Assembly: GCA_024349245.1 (NCBI GenBank)
Contig: JALDNG010000026.1
Span: 2,176,001-2,240,000, forward strand
DNA from: Neodontobutis hainanensis
Lineage: Eukaryota; Chordata; Actinopteri; Gobiiformes; Odontobutidae
DNA length: 64,000 nucleotides
Reading direction: 5' to 3'
This document shows, in pieces, positions 11,501 to 24,461 of the stretch; position 1 is the first letter of the stretch; each line of letters starts with the position of its first letter. The translations under genes and the position numbers were made by a program. The notes under the pieces are model-generated. The model searched no databases, was not told the origin of the DNA, and saw only the letters and a list, made by a program, of their open reading frames with translations.

Positions 11501-13950
11501 ATCTCTTTATGTCTTTATGGTTTGCTGTATAATGGTCATTAATGTGAAACCAGTCACCGAATGAAAATGATATTTTAATGACAGCATTCCTATTTTATAG
11601 AGGATATGACTTAGCTCAGACGCCTTATCTGCCCAAAAGGATGTATTACAGTATTTGATGGATCATATTTTCTGCGGCTACTATTCACTTTATCCACCTA
11701 GCACGGTCAGCAGTACTTTCAACATGAGAGATGGTTCAGAAACACCCACAAGGATGAGGGTCCGGGAAACTATGAAGCTGGATCATTCACCGCCTCGGCT
11801 CCATTTGAGCATTTGGTTTATGAGGATCTTGTGGTTTCGCTGAAGCCCGTGACATGAGCACGACTGACTGCTCAGGTGGGAGAAATTCACTACCTTCACA
11901 ACTTTGCCACAGGTGTGTCATTTGCCATTCTTGTCTTACTGTCAAGCGTTTGTCACATTAAAACCTCAGCAACTCTGACAGTGGCACTCCTAAGAGAAGT
12001 GAAGTAATTAAAACGTATCAATCACTTGTTTTAGTGCACTGTGCAACGCTTTTTCTCCCCGTGTTTGATTCGATATAGACAGCAGTAACAAAACGTACTT
12101 GAAAGCTTCATGTTAGAAAATAATCTCCCTACAGGTCCAGCACTGGAGGGAAGCACTCCATCAAAAGTAAAAATGGAAGTCCGTGTCCAAGGACTAAATG
12201 TATTCCATGGCCGGAGAATGAACTTGCTGCCCATGTGACACATGATTTACACAGGAAAAAGCCCGTGACTCCCTACAATGATAGATGTATGGCTAAGTCT
12301 GCCTGGGCTCATTCTATGACATATAATCCTTCTCTTTTAAGTTGTGAGATAGAGATAGATAACAAAATGCTGTATTGATTTCCCTGTCTGCACACTGGCT
12401 GGCTTTTTAAGCGCGCACATGTCGACGTCTGAATCTTGACCAGTGACAAGTGTCTCTGCGGCACTCTCAATCACTGTTGCCCACATTTGCATCATCACAT
12501 TGATTAGGATTATCTGATATTAAGCATGTTTGCAGAAAGATGATTTGCAACACAACAGCACTATTCCGTTGTCCATGATATGTTTGATGCCTTTTGGTGA
12601 CATGCTGCTTTAGCCCCAGCCATTTACAGCACCAGTACAAAAAAAACAATGATGTATGAAGAAACAAGTCTGCCAGCTCTTAACCGTTAATGTACTAAAC
12701 TGTTCAGGATCACTTCTTTAAGTGTTACTAAGTAAATTTAATATATGTGTACAGTTGTAAATCTTGCTAACAGTAGTCAAAATGTTTCATTATTTATGGC
12801 AACCAACCATGGTGGTAAATTATGTTAGCTAGTGGCAATGATCTGTTCACTTTAAATGAGAGAGTAAAGAGTCAATAGTTCTGACTGTAGATTTTATTTT
12901 TTTAAACAATCAGAAGCATTCAGAAAACTCCCTTTTAAGAGTTTAATGCATTTTTCAAATGGACTCACAGAGCCAACACCTAAACATAGTCAGCACAGGA
13001 TGAGAGTGAAGACATCTCTCCAACATAGGCTTTTCTATCTTGAGATGGCACCTATTGTCATCAGTCAAGCATCTGTTACCAGGAGGTAAACGTCAAATGT
13101 GGGGGCTGCTCAAACATTCACACAATCACATGCCAAAAGGCTAGGTGTTATCAGAACCCCGGATACTTCCTTTGCCTCTTACAACAATTTGAACACAGAT
13201 GATAAGGTGACGACTGAACCAAAGTAAAAGCAGTAACTTTCCAATACACTGACCATTTTCTAAAGACAAGAAAATATATGACCTTCAGAAAGTGCAATAT
13301 TTTTCTCTGTACCACTGGGTGGAGTAGTGAGCTACTGCAGCATGTTTTCTTGTGTATGTACTTTTGTGTCTTTGTACACTATACTGCATGTGACAGCATA
13401 TGTATATTTATATGTTTTTGTATTGTATTTTCTGTTTAATAAACAATAAATAAGGTCAGCCCTAGTCGCCCTCAGTCTGACACAAATGGGAGATTTCTTT
13501 GCATCAGAATGTCCTATTGTTGGTGTGAAGAGGAAATGTACGCCAAAGTAATATATAATAAAGATTCTGCTCCGTGTGAGTGGCTAACAATATGGAGACA
13601 TTTTAATTACCATACAGCCTTTTAATGTCCTTAAAATGTCCAAACCGATCTTAGGACCATTTTGTAAAGGTTCATGGGCTCAACATTTTTACTCGGTCTA
13701 GAGTTGGTCTCGGACATCAAGACCAACCCAGACCACAAATGTTTTATGTTTTTTTTGTGTGTTTTTGTGTGTCAACATTATTCCTTAGATTAAAGATTCC
13801 ATCATTTTATACTCAATTAAAAATGTCTCCTCTCTGTCTCCCCCATGAAACTGTTCAGATTGTGTAACTGTTCCCTGGTTTCTTAGTCTATAGGTAAAAC
13901 TGGCACGTCACACATGGACATTTCTAATCATTTTTGTAGAACAAACTTTC
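8561..13950. other. Non-coding 3' flank with one candidate regulatory block
   Basis: No gene was recognised. The 116-codon frame at 10584-10934 (minus) has no family features. A candidate conserved element is listed separately at 10280-10470. ACCACAAGATGGCT at 11459-11472 resembles a CTCF core or a YY1-like site. An A-run of about 18 bases starts at 13951. Confidence 0.45.
10280..10470. promoter_or_regulatory. Candidate conserved enhancer (POU/homeobox motifs)
   Basis: The composition is balanced relative to the flanks. It contains TTAATTATGCAT (10338-10349), a homeobox TAATTA core overlapping an ATGCAT POU-like half-site, with further CAATTAG and TCATTAAGG words nearby. The location, about 14 kb beyond the tshz2 stop, fits a distal enhancer. 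No conservation data were available. Confidence 0.3.
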
Positions 13951-13968
13951 AAAAAAAAAAAAAAAAAA

Positions 13969-15411
13969 GAGATTTTTGTTGTTCAACACTCGGTTGTTTC
14001 TGCACATGTCCTTCAGCGGTGTCTTGACTTATTCTTGTGACATATGACATCCAGATGCCCAGGGCCCGCCAATAAAAATTATCTGAAGAAAAAAGTGACA
14101 GCAAACCAATCATGGAGCTCCAAACAGGTTTCACAAGATTCATGTCAACATCAGAGTTCTTTGCTCTTTTGACCTCACAGACCGATGGAGACTCACTCAC
14201 ATCTTCACGACTTGATGGTAGTGCATTATTTCACAAAGGCGCTCAGGGACGGCCATTTTACAGACTGATAGTACATACATCTCACGGCGAGTCCTCCCTA
14301 CATTTTCAGAACGTTGTCAGTTTGATAGAGGATTTGCTGGTAAACTCCTGGTCTGTCCGCTTAATGCCACGTCTTCAGCCGAGGCCAGAAAAGTGAGCTG
14401 CAGTAGCATGTCATGTCACATTACCTCAGTGTGATTGTCATACTGCATTTAATAAAAGTTATATCACAAATAAACATGTCTAAGCATATTTGTGCTCTTA
14501 TGGGTCACTTGACAGCGCTCGGTTTCTTCTGCGGCTTGGATGAGAAGTGTATTTTAGGGGAGATTTTGTTTTGCTAGAGGGCCGTGGACTCTGGCTGTGT
14601 TTACAGAGTGAGAGAAATAGCTTAAATCTGCTGGCGTCAATGCTGATTCATGTCAACTTGAGTGACAGGTGACCCCAGAGCCGGCAGCCAGACAGTGAGA
14701 GGGATTACAAGTGAGCAAAACGCCAACAACCTCTGGCCTGCTGTGGGGCAACAGCTGACAGCAAAAGAGGGCAAAAGGTTGGCGAGCTGGGTACTCAACA
14801 CCCCCCACCCGTCCGTCCATCCATCAACCATCCCCCCTCCTGGCCACCATCCACTCAGGCTCGATGATGGACAAGGCAAAATGAGTCTCTTATTACAGGT
14901 ATTTCCCAACATTTCATTTAAAAGTACAGCGTAAATATGTACTTCTATTTCTGAAGCATTGATTGATTGTTGATGAATTGGTTTCACTTTTATACCAGCT
15001 CGATAATATTAATATTAATAATAGTAATAGGGAAATTATATAGTAATTATGTTAGCTATAAGGTCCTTTCCATACAATTGTCAACATAACCTTTTTAATC
15101 ATGTTACCATTAGGAACTTATGTAGGACTGGGAATTAATTAACAATAACCATTGTTATCATATTATTACCACGCTATTACTGAGATTGAATATAAAGTGC
15201 TACCAACACATTTTTTAGAAGAAATGGCTTCACACACTGTTGCTGCTAAAAGGGGAAGATATGAGTCATTTAAACACTAAGAAGAGTTGTCAAAATGTCA
15301 AACAAGTTAGTTATCTAGTGACTTGTAGTCCAAAAGAGGCAGTGCTAAAGTTAGCATTTCCAGCTCAGCACCAAAAGCCCTACTGGTTGCGTGTTGCACT
15401 TTGGGGCTTAC
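13969..15411. other. Non-coding 3' flank, degraded repeats possible
   Basis: No gene was recognised. A C-rich stretch lies near 14802-14842. At 15121-15190 the phrase GTAGGACTGGGAATTAATTA resembles the start of a common fish hAT-type element (TAGGGCTGGG), followed by TAACAAT/ATTGTTA inverted words, but no complete element can be drawn. Confidence 0.35.
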
Positions 15412-15450
15412 TTAAAGGTCCAGTGTGTAATTATTGCACATTGGTAGGCA
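15412..15450 (+). mobile_element. End of a TTAA-bounded MITE-like element
   Basis: TTAAAGGTCCAGTGTGTAA at 15412-15430 matches the terminal wording of the elements at 27598-27822 (minus-strand TTAAAGGTGGGGTGTGTAC) and 41388-41752. The opposite end was not located, so only the recognised terminus is annotated. Confidence 0.4.
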
Positions 15451-18400
15451 TGCAGGGATATTCTTGTGTCTATGAACAAACTCAGTAGAAATAGGTCAGA
15501 TGATAAGTGCACAAATTTTAAAGAAAAAACGATCCCGTATTCAAAAGCAGAAAAGGTGCTTCTAAAATTGAAGAAGGTGCTGCTGTTGTGGCTGGTGTAA
15601 GCACATATTGTTTTGCCTTTAGTTTAAGGTTTTATCTATCTTCAAGTACAAGGGTAACTAAAACTATTAGAACACTTGGCACATATTTAAAAGGTTTTAG
15701 TTCTTTTTGTTTATTTGGTCATTAAAATATCCACAAATCAAATTAAATATCTACAAAGTCATCATAATGCTCTATAGAAAATATAGAATAGAGCCGTCAT
15801 TAGAGGATTTAGATCATGGGATAACATTAGTGTTAAAGTTCTCGGAAAATATATTGACATTAACAAGGAATGCATTGCCATTGCAGTTGCATTATAAATA
15901 GCCCAACTATTGTCTTTTCAACTTTGTATCCATTGACCTGAGGATGCAGAAATTAAATTAAATTAAATAAGGGTTCCAATGCAACCTTTTGCATCCCTGT
16001 GGAGTCAGACCTGTAAAAAATGTAATTTAATTATGACAATTGCATAGATGCGCTTCTCCTCACCAAGTGCTTAGTTTGTCCTCACTGGAAAGCTTGACAC
16101 CTTGAGAGTATTTTCAGTATTTGTTGATTAATCCACCTAAACATAACATAAAATAACATACCATAACATAGTTTTCCATGTCATGAAGGTCCAATGGCAC
16201 AATGTCACAACATCCCTTAACTTTACAGCCTCTACTGGTCTTTCTGACACAAAAAACATTAAATGTACAAACTAGGTCATGTTGCATTTTATTGTGAACA
16301 ATGTGCTGATGATTATAAAACTTCCTGTCAAAGGTCACGAATCTTACAGTAGTCACTTTGTAATCACATTGTAAGACAATTCAACAGATGATTCGTAGCT
16401 GCTGAGACCAGTGTGAGGAAAAAGCAAATAAATGAAAAAGTAGCTATGGCCACAATTTGCAGAAGTAAAAAAAAAAAGAACATCAGTATGTCCTTGCTGA
16501 CTGCTGGCTGCAACGGAGCCAACAAACCCCGAATTCTCCTGACAGTATCTGAAGGCTCCAAATCCAAACCCAATCCCATCCAATTCTGGTTGTTAGTTTA
16601 CCAGTGTAATGACCTTGTACAGTGCTGACAGTCCGCTTCTTTCCAGGTCGTTTCCTTAGTTTATTATAGTTAATCCCCATTGTGTTGTGGTGTTGAAAAG
16701 AGTTCCAAACTTTCCAAATGAATTTCAATAGCCGTTCCCAAATAATTATTTCAACACAGTAACAGTAATCATTTTGTCACTCCATAATGTCTCCATCTGG
16801 GCCAATCAGCAACAAAAGTATCATTTTATTTTGAAAAGCAATTTCCCCTCGGACCGATCAGTGTAATTTCCAATGCCAGAAAGCGCTGTTGAGATGTATC
16901 ACTTTGTGCATTTTGTCAACGTGAGATCCGTCATGTCTGATGTGTTGTAGTGACACACAAATGAGCAGACAGATGTTTGAAACGCAGCCCCTCCCTCGGA
17001 TCATCTGCGTTTGTGAGGATTTGAAAACACAGCTGGGACTTTGGTCTTAGTTTCTGAAGAAAATCAACAAGTAACTACCATTCTTCCCTAGTGACTAACC
17101 ACGTTTAAGACCGGCATTCTGCCATATTGATGATAATTATCGCCAATAATAATGTCGGGCTGCTTTCCATTTGTCTAAGAGACGACTTTTACAAACAAAG
17201 TCATAGTCATTAGTCAGAAAGTCTACTCATGCCCTTTGTTGCGCTGTTATCAGGCGAAGAATGGCAACAGTACATCTAGTGAGTGCCGGGTCCCATACAC
17301 AACTGCACTCAATTGCTATCTTGTTCCTTTTGGCACTGGCTGTTTGCTTCAGTTTATCTTAAAATGCCATTTAAAGCCCCCTTGTCACACACTGACACTT
17401 GCTTGTATCAGAGCAAAGAAAAAATGGCTTTCTGTTGGCGAGCATGTGACATAAAGTGACTGGATTTCTGTGTGCTCCCAGCAGTAAGTCTTTCTGGTTC
17501 CTGAAGAGATTTTTTTTTAGTCCTGCGTGCTGTCTCACACATCAAGCAGAAACTGGAGTTTTTGGATAACATACATTCCTGAATAATCTGGATTTCTTTA
17601 CCGGTTTAAGAAGAACTGATATTTGTTGTGTAGAACCAGTCCTATTTATTCAACAGAACAATAACAATAACCACAGTACAGAATTAAAGATATTCCAGTT
17701 TAACAGTAATATAAACGGTGATGCTGGTTATACAGATAACACATTCACTCACGAGTTGAACAGACTGACCTTTTTGAAGTCCTTCTGTTCAATGAAATTT
17801 ACTGAACTTTGAGCGAACTACGATTTACACATGCTTATGTTTTTCACTTTAAGTTATAGTTTAGATAGTTTCTATAGGATTTTTTAAAACTTCTTAAGAC
17901 AAACTGCTTTTATTGATTGGTCTAGCTATAAGTAGTAAGCATAAGCATACTACATAAAACTGCTGCCATGGAGTTTTAGGCCAAAAATAAATATAGGCTT
18001 ATTATTATATATATATTTTTTGACGTAAGGCCTTGCTGTAACATAAAGACAACCAGATTAGTTGCACAGGGTTTCCACTTGTTTTACATAATCATACAAA
18101 CAAACAACATTCTCCAGAACATTTTTATAATATTCAAGAGAGAATGTACTGATGTAGTAAAATATTTCTTGATTCTTTGAAATGCAGTGTTATTCTGACT
18201 GATTCACTCAACAGACAAACAACAGCGGCATCAGAAGGTCAAACTCAAGCATCAAATTTCCAATGGATCCATACAAACAATGCAATCTTGAAAAATGTGA
18301 GGGGCTTACTTACAATTGAAACATTTCCAGGAGATCATACATATTTTCCAGGACATCTTGACATTGTAATCAATTTTCAGGTTATTTCCAAGACTTGAGT

Positions 18401-20589
18401 TGAATATCTTATCCTTGAATCCCATAATGCTTAAAAGTCATTCAGAAAATTGTGACTACAGGGATGTGTCCATGTGGTCAAACGCCACCATCATAATTAC
18501 GTGTCTGTGGTAGAGTCTGTCGTGTTATAATAAATACACTAAGCCTTACTGTACAAATTGGGGTTTATATTGTTTATATTGGTTTATATACGGCCTGATT
18601 TAATATTTTGAAAATTATTCATGTATTTATATATATATAAAATTGTAGATATTTTGTTTAATGTGTTGATTTTTATTTATTTATTATTGTACTATCATAT
18701 CATCATAACAGCACATTTGATAACATTTCTTAACATTTCATTGTTTCCAGGCAGTATTCCCCCTGGCTCAAATCTAGGCGCAGACAAACGTCATTCTTGC
18801 AGATATAATGTGATTAGACATGTTTTCAGATATCATGTCCATTTACAGCCAGTCTGTGGCTCACACAGGGCGGCGCCTCATGAGTTGCATGTTATTACCT
18901 CGATATAAAAGCCCTCTAATAAGCAGAGGTGTCACCCCTGTCTGTTGCGTCTGGCCCTTTGCGCCGACTCAGGGCGTCCAGCAATGCTCGGGAGGCACAA
19001 GCAGCCAGTCGCCAAGAATTAGAGCAGCCGGCGTGATTGTGCTGACGTCCGCAAGGGGGGTTAGGCTTGAGATTAAGCCCAATAAAAATGTGTGATTTGT
19101 TGCTTTCATATTTGGAAGATGTCAGCTTCAATTTGAGCTAGCACTCTGCCCCGAGGCGGGCTGGGTGACAAATACGAAGGATGCACTGATGAACTGCTGG
19201 CAATCAAGTGTTAGTTCTCCCTTTCACTATATGAAGGCAATGAAAACATGCACACAGCTCAGGATTATCTACAGCTCTATAGATAATAGGGCATAATTTA
19301 ATATTCCTCCATATTTCAGCCACAGAAATACAACTGTACAACTGAGAATTCATCTTGTGATCACCTGATATTAGCCATGTTTGTCTCGTCACTTTTCTTG
19401 ATGAACTTCAAAATGCTTCTCAACAGACATCAAAATTAAAGTCTCACTACAAATATTTAAGATTTATTTTATTATCAAATTAAGTATTACAGAATCTTAG
19501 GAGACAAAATGTAGTTTCTAGTAAGTTTATTTAATGTTATTATGTTGTTATGTTGTTATTATGTTTTGTCTGCTTTATCTTGTGTAATGGTTTGTAGATG
19601 GTAATGCACGTGTCAGTCTTTGTGCTTTTTAACTAGAATTATAAAAAGTTGTTATGTTATGCTAGCTAGATTTGCAGTGTTAATGCTATGATTGAGTGGA
19701 CTCTACTGACACAGTCATGAGATAAAATAAGCCTTATTGGAGCACTTAACAGGAGAAAGGGGAAAGTTTCAAATGTTAAAAGGATAGAAAAATTGACAGA
19801 AAAATTTATAAGCTAACACACGTTTTTTTTTTTTTTGTTATTACCTGAAGATCAAGTAAGAACAACCACTTACTATTACAATAACAATAAAACAAACAAA
19901 CAAGAAATCTACCCTAACAGTGTGCAAAAATTGGATGTTACGGTAAAATTATTAATACCGTTTTCTTTTGTTTTTCTTTTTTTGCATTTCAAAAATACTG
20001 TTTAGTCTCCCAATATCATATTGTAATAGAATTAATCTATGAAAAGGCAAGACCCTAACAACAACAACCACATTAGGCACATATTGGAAGCTTTGACCAA
20101 TCACATACCCACTCTTAAATAAGGGACACTCCCATTGGGCTATATCGATGTCAACAAGGAAGTAATGCAGATAAGAGTTCTCTTTTAATGCATGATATGC
20201 CGGCTTAAACAGCAAAACTATTTATTGTATACATATTCAAGCAGTTTGACGAGACAGAGATATTGATTGATGTAATGTGTTAGTATTGTTAATATGCAGG
20301 GACAAATTAATCCAATGAAATACAGCAGTAGAGGTTGCTATGCCGCTGTCCAGAGGGGCAAATATAAAAAGTATACGCTCCATTATTTTTAGCCTTGTTA
20401 CAAATGTTTTAATCTGGACTTCCCCACTTTATGGAGCGCCCCGACTGTTTAAGATTCTGGAAGTTGTAGCCTCCCTCATGCATTATAATTGAAGCCCTAG
20501 CCTGGCTTCCCTGAGTTTAATCCTTTTTGCAAGTGCTTCATCAACCTTCAGCTTTTTTGACAAGACACAAGTTTGAGCATGTATGATTA
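15451..20589. other. Non-coding 3' flank, no gene recognised
   Basis: Short chance frames only. The block 18780-19170 is relatively GC-balanced and may be a constrained element. At 19937-19963 the words ACGGTA and TACCGT form a small inverted repeat. A T-run lies at about 19824-19837. No RNA gene was recognised. Confidence 0.4.
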
Positions 20590-20990
20590 ATAAGATACAA
20601 ATGTGCGACTGATATTTGATAAATGACTCGGGTTTCATATTCATGATGTACAATGAATATGCAGCACCAGGGGCTTAGGCCTACTTGATTGATCAAATGT
20701 ATTCCATTCATCACTTATTTGGCGTAATTAGCATATTTGAAGCAACACCATTAAGAGAGGAGGACTATGGGCTATTTGGGAGATATGATGTATGGAAGAG
20801 GCTCGACACACATGCATTGCTCTTTGTCTGGAGAGCTCATATCTCAGTGGGGGGGTTAAGTCTGAAAAGGGTAGATGATCTGATTGGACGGCTTATTATT
20901 CATCAGGAAGCATTAAGCAGATGTATACTCAACATATTAGTTAACACAAGATGATGTCACTTTCTGCGCAGTCCAATGCAGGTAAAAGGG
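20590..20990. promoter_or_regulatory. Candidate conserved enhancer with POU-like inverted repeat
   Basis: It contains a perfect 9-bp inverted repeat, CATATTCAT (20636-20644) and ATGAATATG (20653-20661), separated by 8 bp. The right arm reads on into ATGAATATGCA, similar to a Pit-1/POU site. GGCGTAATTAGCATATTTG and GATGATGTCAC lie further along. The block stands out from AT-rich flanks. Function is inferred from motifs and location only. Confidence 0.3.
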
Positions 20991-21654
20991 ACAATGGGAA
21001 CAAAACAGTGAGATGTAATGCTCTTTGCGGGATATTTATCAGCGGGACGTAATAACCTGGGGACTTTGGGGAGAATAAATGGCAGAAAGGGGAGTTAGGA
21101 TGTGGGTCATTATAGCTATAAGTTCTAAAGCCCTTCATTAAACACATGAGCTAGTCATTACCCCGCCGCTGCTCGATGAACATTTGGAACCCCCCCCTCC
21201 CCACACACTGCTCGGTTTTACAGGCCAGATGATGCAGAGAGGAAGCCCGTCTTGTCTAACGCAGGGGCCAGAGCAAAGTCAGCCGCAGTGTAAATGTTTT
21301 GTGTGTATCCAAGCAGGAAGACTCCAATGCGCATTTGGCCCATTACAGCACATCAGCGTCAAGGAGCACGCCACTGCAAGAGCACCAGAGAACATTTATT
21401 GCTATTTGATAGTATGTTTGATGACAGATTAGCAAAGGGTTTGCAAATGGGAGATGGCAATGATTTTGATTTGGTGTGACTATGTGGCCAATCCATTTAC
21501 AGTTAAAGAAATAGGGGACAAGACTTTCACTGAACTGATATTGAATGGTAAAATAAAATTACTACAGTGTTTTAGGCATAAAATACAGTATAATCCCATT
21601 GTTAAACATCAGCTGTTTGCATAAATGTCAAAACACAATTTTCTTGAGCTGAAG
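20991..21654. other. Non-coding 3' flank, nothing decisive
   Basis: No gene was recognised. A short C-run lies at about 21189-21197. The composition is balanced and could extend the candidate regulatory block to the left. Confidence 0.4.
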
Positions 21655-21992
21655 AACTTAGTATGTGGTCATGAGCTTTGGGTCATAATCGAAAGAACAA
21701 GATCCTGGATACAGGCTGCCAAAATGAGTTTCCTCCACAGGGTGGCTCGCTGCTCTCTTAGAGATAGGATGAGGAGCTTAGAGTAGAGCCACTGCTCCTC
21801 CACATTGAGAGGAGCCAGCTGAGGTGGCTATGGCATCTGTCCCGGATGCCTCCTGGAAGCCTCCCTAGGGAGGTTTTCCGGGCACGTCCCACCAGAAGGT
21901 TACCTCGGAGTAGAGGGAAGTCTGGGCGTCATTGCTTAGACTTCTGCCACCACGACCCGGCCCTGGATAAGCGGTAGAAGATGGATAGAGGA
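21655..21992 (+). mobile_element. Degraded LINE (non-LTR retrotransposon) 3' fragment
   Basis: From 21667 about 39 codons remain open before a stop at 21784. They read GHELWVIIERTRSWIQAAK and then MSFLHRVA and SLRDRMRSL, the end of a fish LINE reverse-transcriptase ORF as I know it from many teleost genomes. Further conserved wording follows (CTGCTCCTCCACATTGAGAG, GAGGGAAGTCTGGGCG), then the 3' end GGATAAGCGGTAGAAGATGG. Relative to the remembered full-length form there is a small deletion near 21783 and a larger internal loss near 21905. The copy is dead. The family is not assigned. Confidence 0.7.
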
Positions 21993-23029
21993 ACTTATGT
22001 CTACTCCAAGTTACTGATTGTAAGCTGCTTGGGCTCCGACTCTCTTGCAGTCTAGTAGTCGAACAAACTCTTGTCCTGTGGTTAGTATGTAGCACATTAA
22101 TGGTGAATTTGTTTGGAGTGCATTTAGCTAAAACTATAAATTCATATTTTTAATACCAACTGTCAGTAATGGGTCACCATGTCAAAATAGAGTTTACTTG
22201 GGTAAACTGCCTTACCTCTCAACTCCATCTAGTGGTACATCGTGAGATAACAGGCAACTCAACACAGACTGTTATTACTCACAAGTACATTACTCAGGTT
22301 TTGATCATTTGAGTATAGGCTACATTTTAAAATAGTTATTACTTAATAATAAAGTACATTTTATTAATTTATGATGCAGTTTTCTTGCTATTGTTGAAGC
22401 ACTTTTTAGACTTATTGCGTCTTGTGTGTGTTAATAAAGGAAAACTGCCCCTGTAATTACCCATGACATGTTAAGCTATATGGTATAATTAATTGTATTA
22501 TTTTGCAAACGTATAAAATGAAGAGTTATGACTTATTTTACTTACTTAAGATTTATTTCACTAATTACCTGGATGTGTTACCTGAAGAATAACCGTATTT
22601 AATAACTTAGTGAGGCTAATGATTATTTCAAAGTGGAAGGTGATACTTATACATATGAGTCACATTAACCCACTGTTTGCTTAAATATAGCAGTTTGTGT
22701 GCCATTAATAAATCCCACGGACTTTGACTTATTAGACCAAAATATGACCAGAGACTAATATCCTCCCATAATTACATTCATGAAGGCAATTTTAGTTAGT
22801 CAGGTCCATTGTGCTGAATCTTCAAAATGCACTTGTAGCGCATATGCTTTGGAATAATAATTTGTATCTGCGTTGAAAATTGCTGGGGATAAATCAATTC
22901 CTGATATGTGTAGTACAATATGTATTAGTAGTAAATTCAAATACCCACTTCTACCGTCTTTTTGTTAAGCGCGGCGTCTTAAGAACAATGCTGCTCCCAT
23001 TCGGAATAAGTTGCCCCTTTAAAACATAA
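21993..23029. other. AT-rich non-coding 3' flank with CTCF-like word
   Basis: No gene was recognised. On the minus strand, CCACTAGATGGAG at 22236-22224 is close to the CTCF core consensus. The rest, especially 22320-22960, is AT-rich without recognisable features. Confidence 0.4.
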
Positions 23030-23330
23030 TGGCCCTGCAGACAAATCAGAGATCCTTGGGTGAAGAAAGGCACTAAATAATTTATGGCTTTAATCTGCTC
23101 ACTGAGGTGTGTGGTCTTGACAGTAATTATAAATGCAGGGAGAAATTATAGCTGAATACTTTAACTGCATTAGGAGTCATCTGATGAACAACGTGATTGC
23201 CTGCTCATTTCCAACAATAGGGGGCAAGTCGGTGTCACCGCATTCAAATCACCACAGTGCCCATGTGCTTTCCCCCATTTACCATCAAATGTCAGTCGGC
23301 CGTTATAAAATAGGGATCTGATGGGTGGCG
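23030..23330. promoter_or_regulatory. Candidate conserved enhancer just 3' of tshz2 (MEIS/HOX, RUNX, CDX-like motifs)
   Basis: The block holds TTTATGGC (23081-23088, HOX/CDX type), TTTAATCTG, TGTGGTC (near 23109, RUNX type) and TTGACAGTAATTATAA (23117-23132), which joins a MEIS/TGIF TGACAG to a homeobox TAATTA. Balanced composition over 300 bp contrasts with AT-rich flanks. It lies about 1.1 kb beyond the tshz2 stop and could even be inside a long 3' UTR. Confidence 0.35.
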
Positions 23331-23814
23331 GTAATTGAGGACTTGATTGCTCGAAAAGAGATGAATTGCATAAAATGTTTATGAATTTAGGAGGCAATTA
23401 TTTTTAATAGCCTTGAAATAATAGAGCTGGAGGAAATATGTTTAATTGTTATGATAGCATCTTGCAGCAACAGCAGTGGCGTTCACAGGAAAGCAATAAA
23501 AGCCTGACAAGAGGATATATCTTTGCGTTGTATCTAGGAGTCACGAGGTAAGAGAAAATAAAAGTGCAGTCACAGTCTTTGTTTCACTGCGGCTGTTCTA
23601 GAAAAATAGTTTTAGATGATGTTGCAGATGATATATAAGTAGAAATCTATTGTTCTTGATTTGCAGATGTAAAGCAGATGTTCAGTTAAGTATGGGAATC
23701 TCGCCAGTTAATTTTAGCAACATATCTGCTTCTTTTTTTATTTATTTTTTTAAGGCATGACATGATGGAAGACGTGTTGAGAAATGAATACAAGCTGTTA
23801 TCAAATGTTAACTT
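23331..23814. other. Non-coding, possible distal tshz2 3' UTR
   Basis: Further minus-strand AATAAA hexamers lie at 23746-23737, so a longer tshz2 transcript could end here. No other feature was seen. Confidence 0.35.
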
Positions 23815-24461
23815 TTTATTTGAATAAGTAAAAAAAGGTGCAGGTATCACAGGTATCATTTGTCTTGCTGTTACTCTTGTCGCAATGTGTGTTTTCTTCT
23901 TCTAAAATTTATTTACATGTGAAATAGCCTTGTTCTAAAACGTCTAATTATTTTTGAGTCATGTACAGAATTGGATTCTAAACGGGTGATTAAACATTTA
24001 TTAAAGTGCTTTTTTTTTCTATCATTGCAACACAAAACATCTTTACATAGCAATACACTGTACAGTTCTGTGTGTGTTGGCCTGTCTGTGAGAACAGCAG
24101 GTGTATGGTATCACAGAAGATGTAACGTACAATTAGTTCATTATTTTGCCTTTGAAATACAATTGAAACTTGACATATCATACAAATAAATAGTAGTCAT
24201 AGCCAGGGCTATCGCATGCAAACATCAGCAATTATGTTTCTTCAAGCAGTAATACAATTCATTACTGGTGATGCATTGGCGCAGGGTGCAAAAGTATCTC
24301 TTAGTGTTTCCTTATACAAGTTCTAACCAGTGTGTTCTTGCTGAAATGTCTTCGATGCCATAATGATGCACACTACACACTACGGTAACTGAAAAATGGC
24401 TGAAAGATCGGACCCGTGTGTTAAAATCAAACAAGAGAAAAAGTGACATTAATATCAAAAA
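23815..24461 (-). other. tshz2: Probable tshz2 3' UTR (proximal part)
   Basis: This is the sequence immediately downstream of the tshz2 stop codon (24464-24462). On the minus strand AATAAA hexamers occur at 24002-23997, 23913-23908 and 23820-23815, with more in the AT-rich stretch near 23737-23746. Any of these could end a short transcript. Mammalian TSHZ2 3' UTRs run to several kilobases, so the true end may be well below 23800. The boundaries are inferred from signals only. Confidence 0.45.

Noticed and set aside
15121..15190. hAT-type element beginning GTAGGACTGGG
   Set aside because: Only one end resembles the remembered wording. No opposite terminus was found, so it is not annotated as an element.
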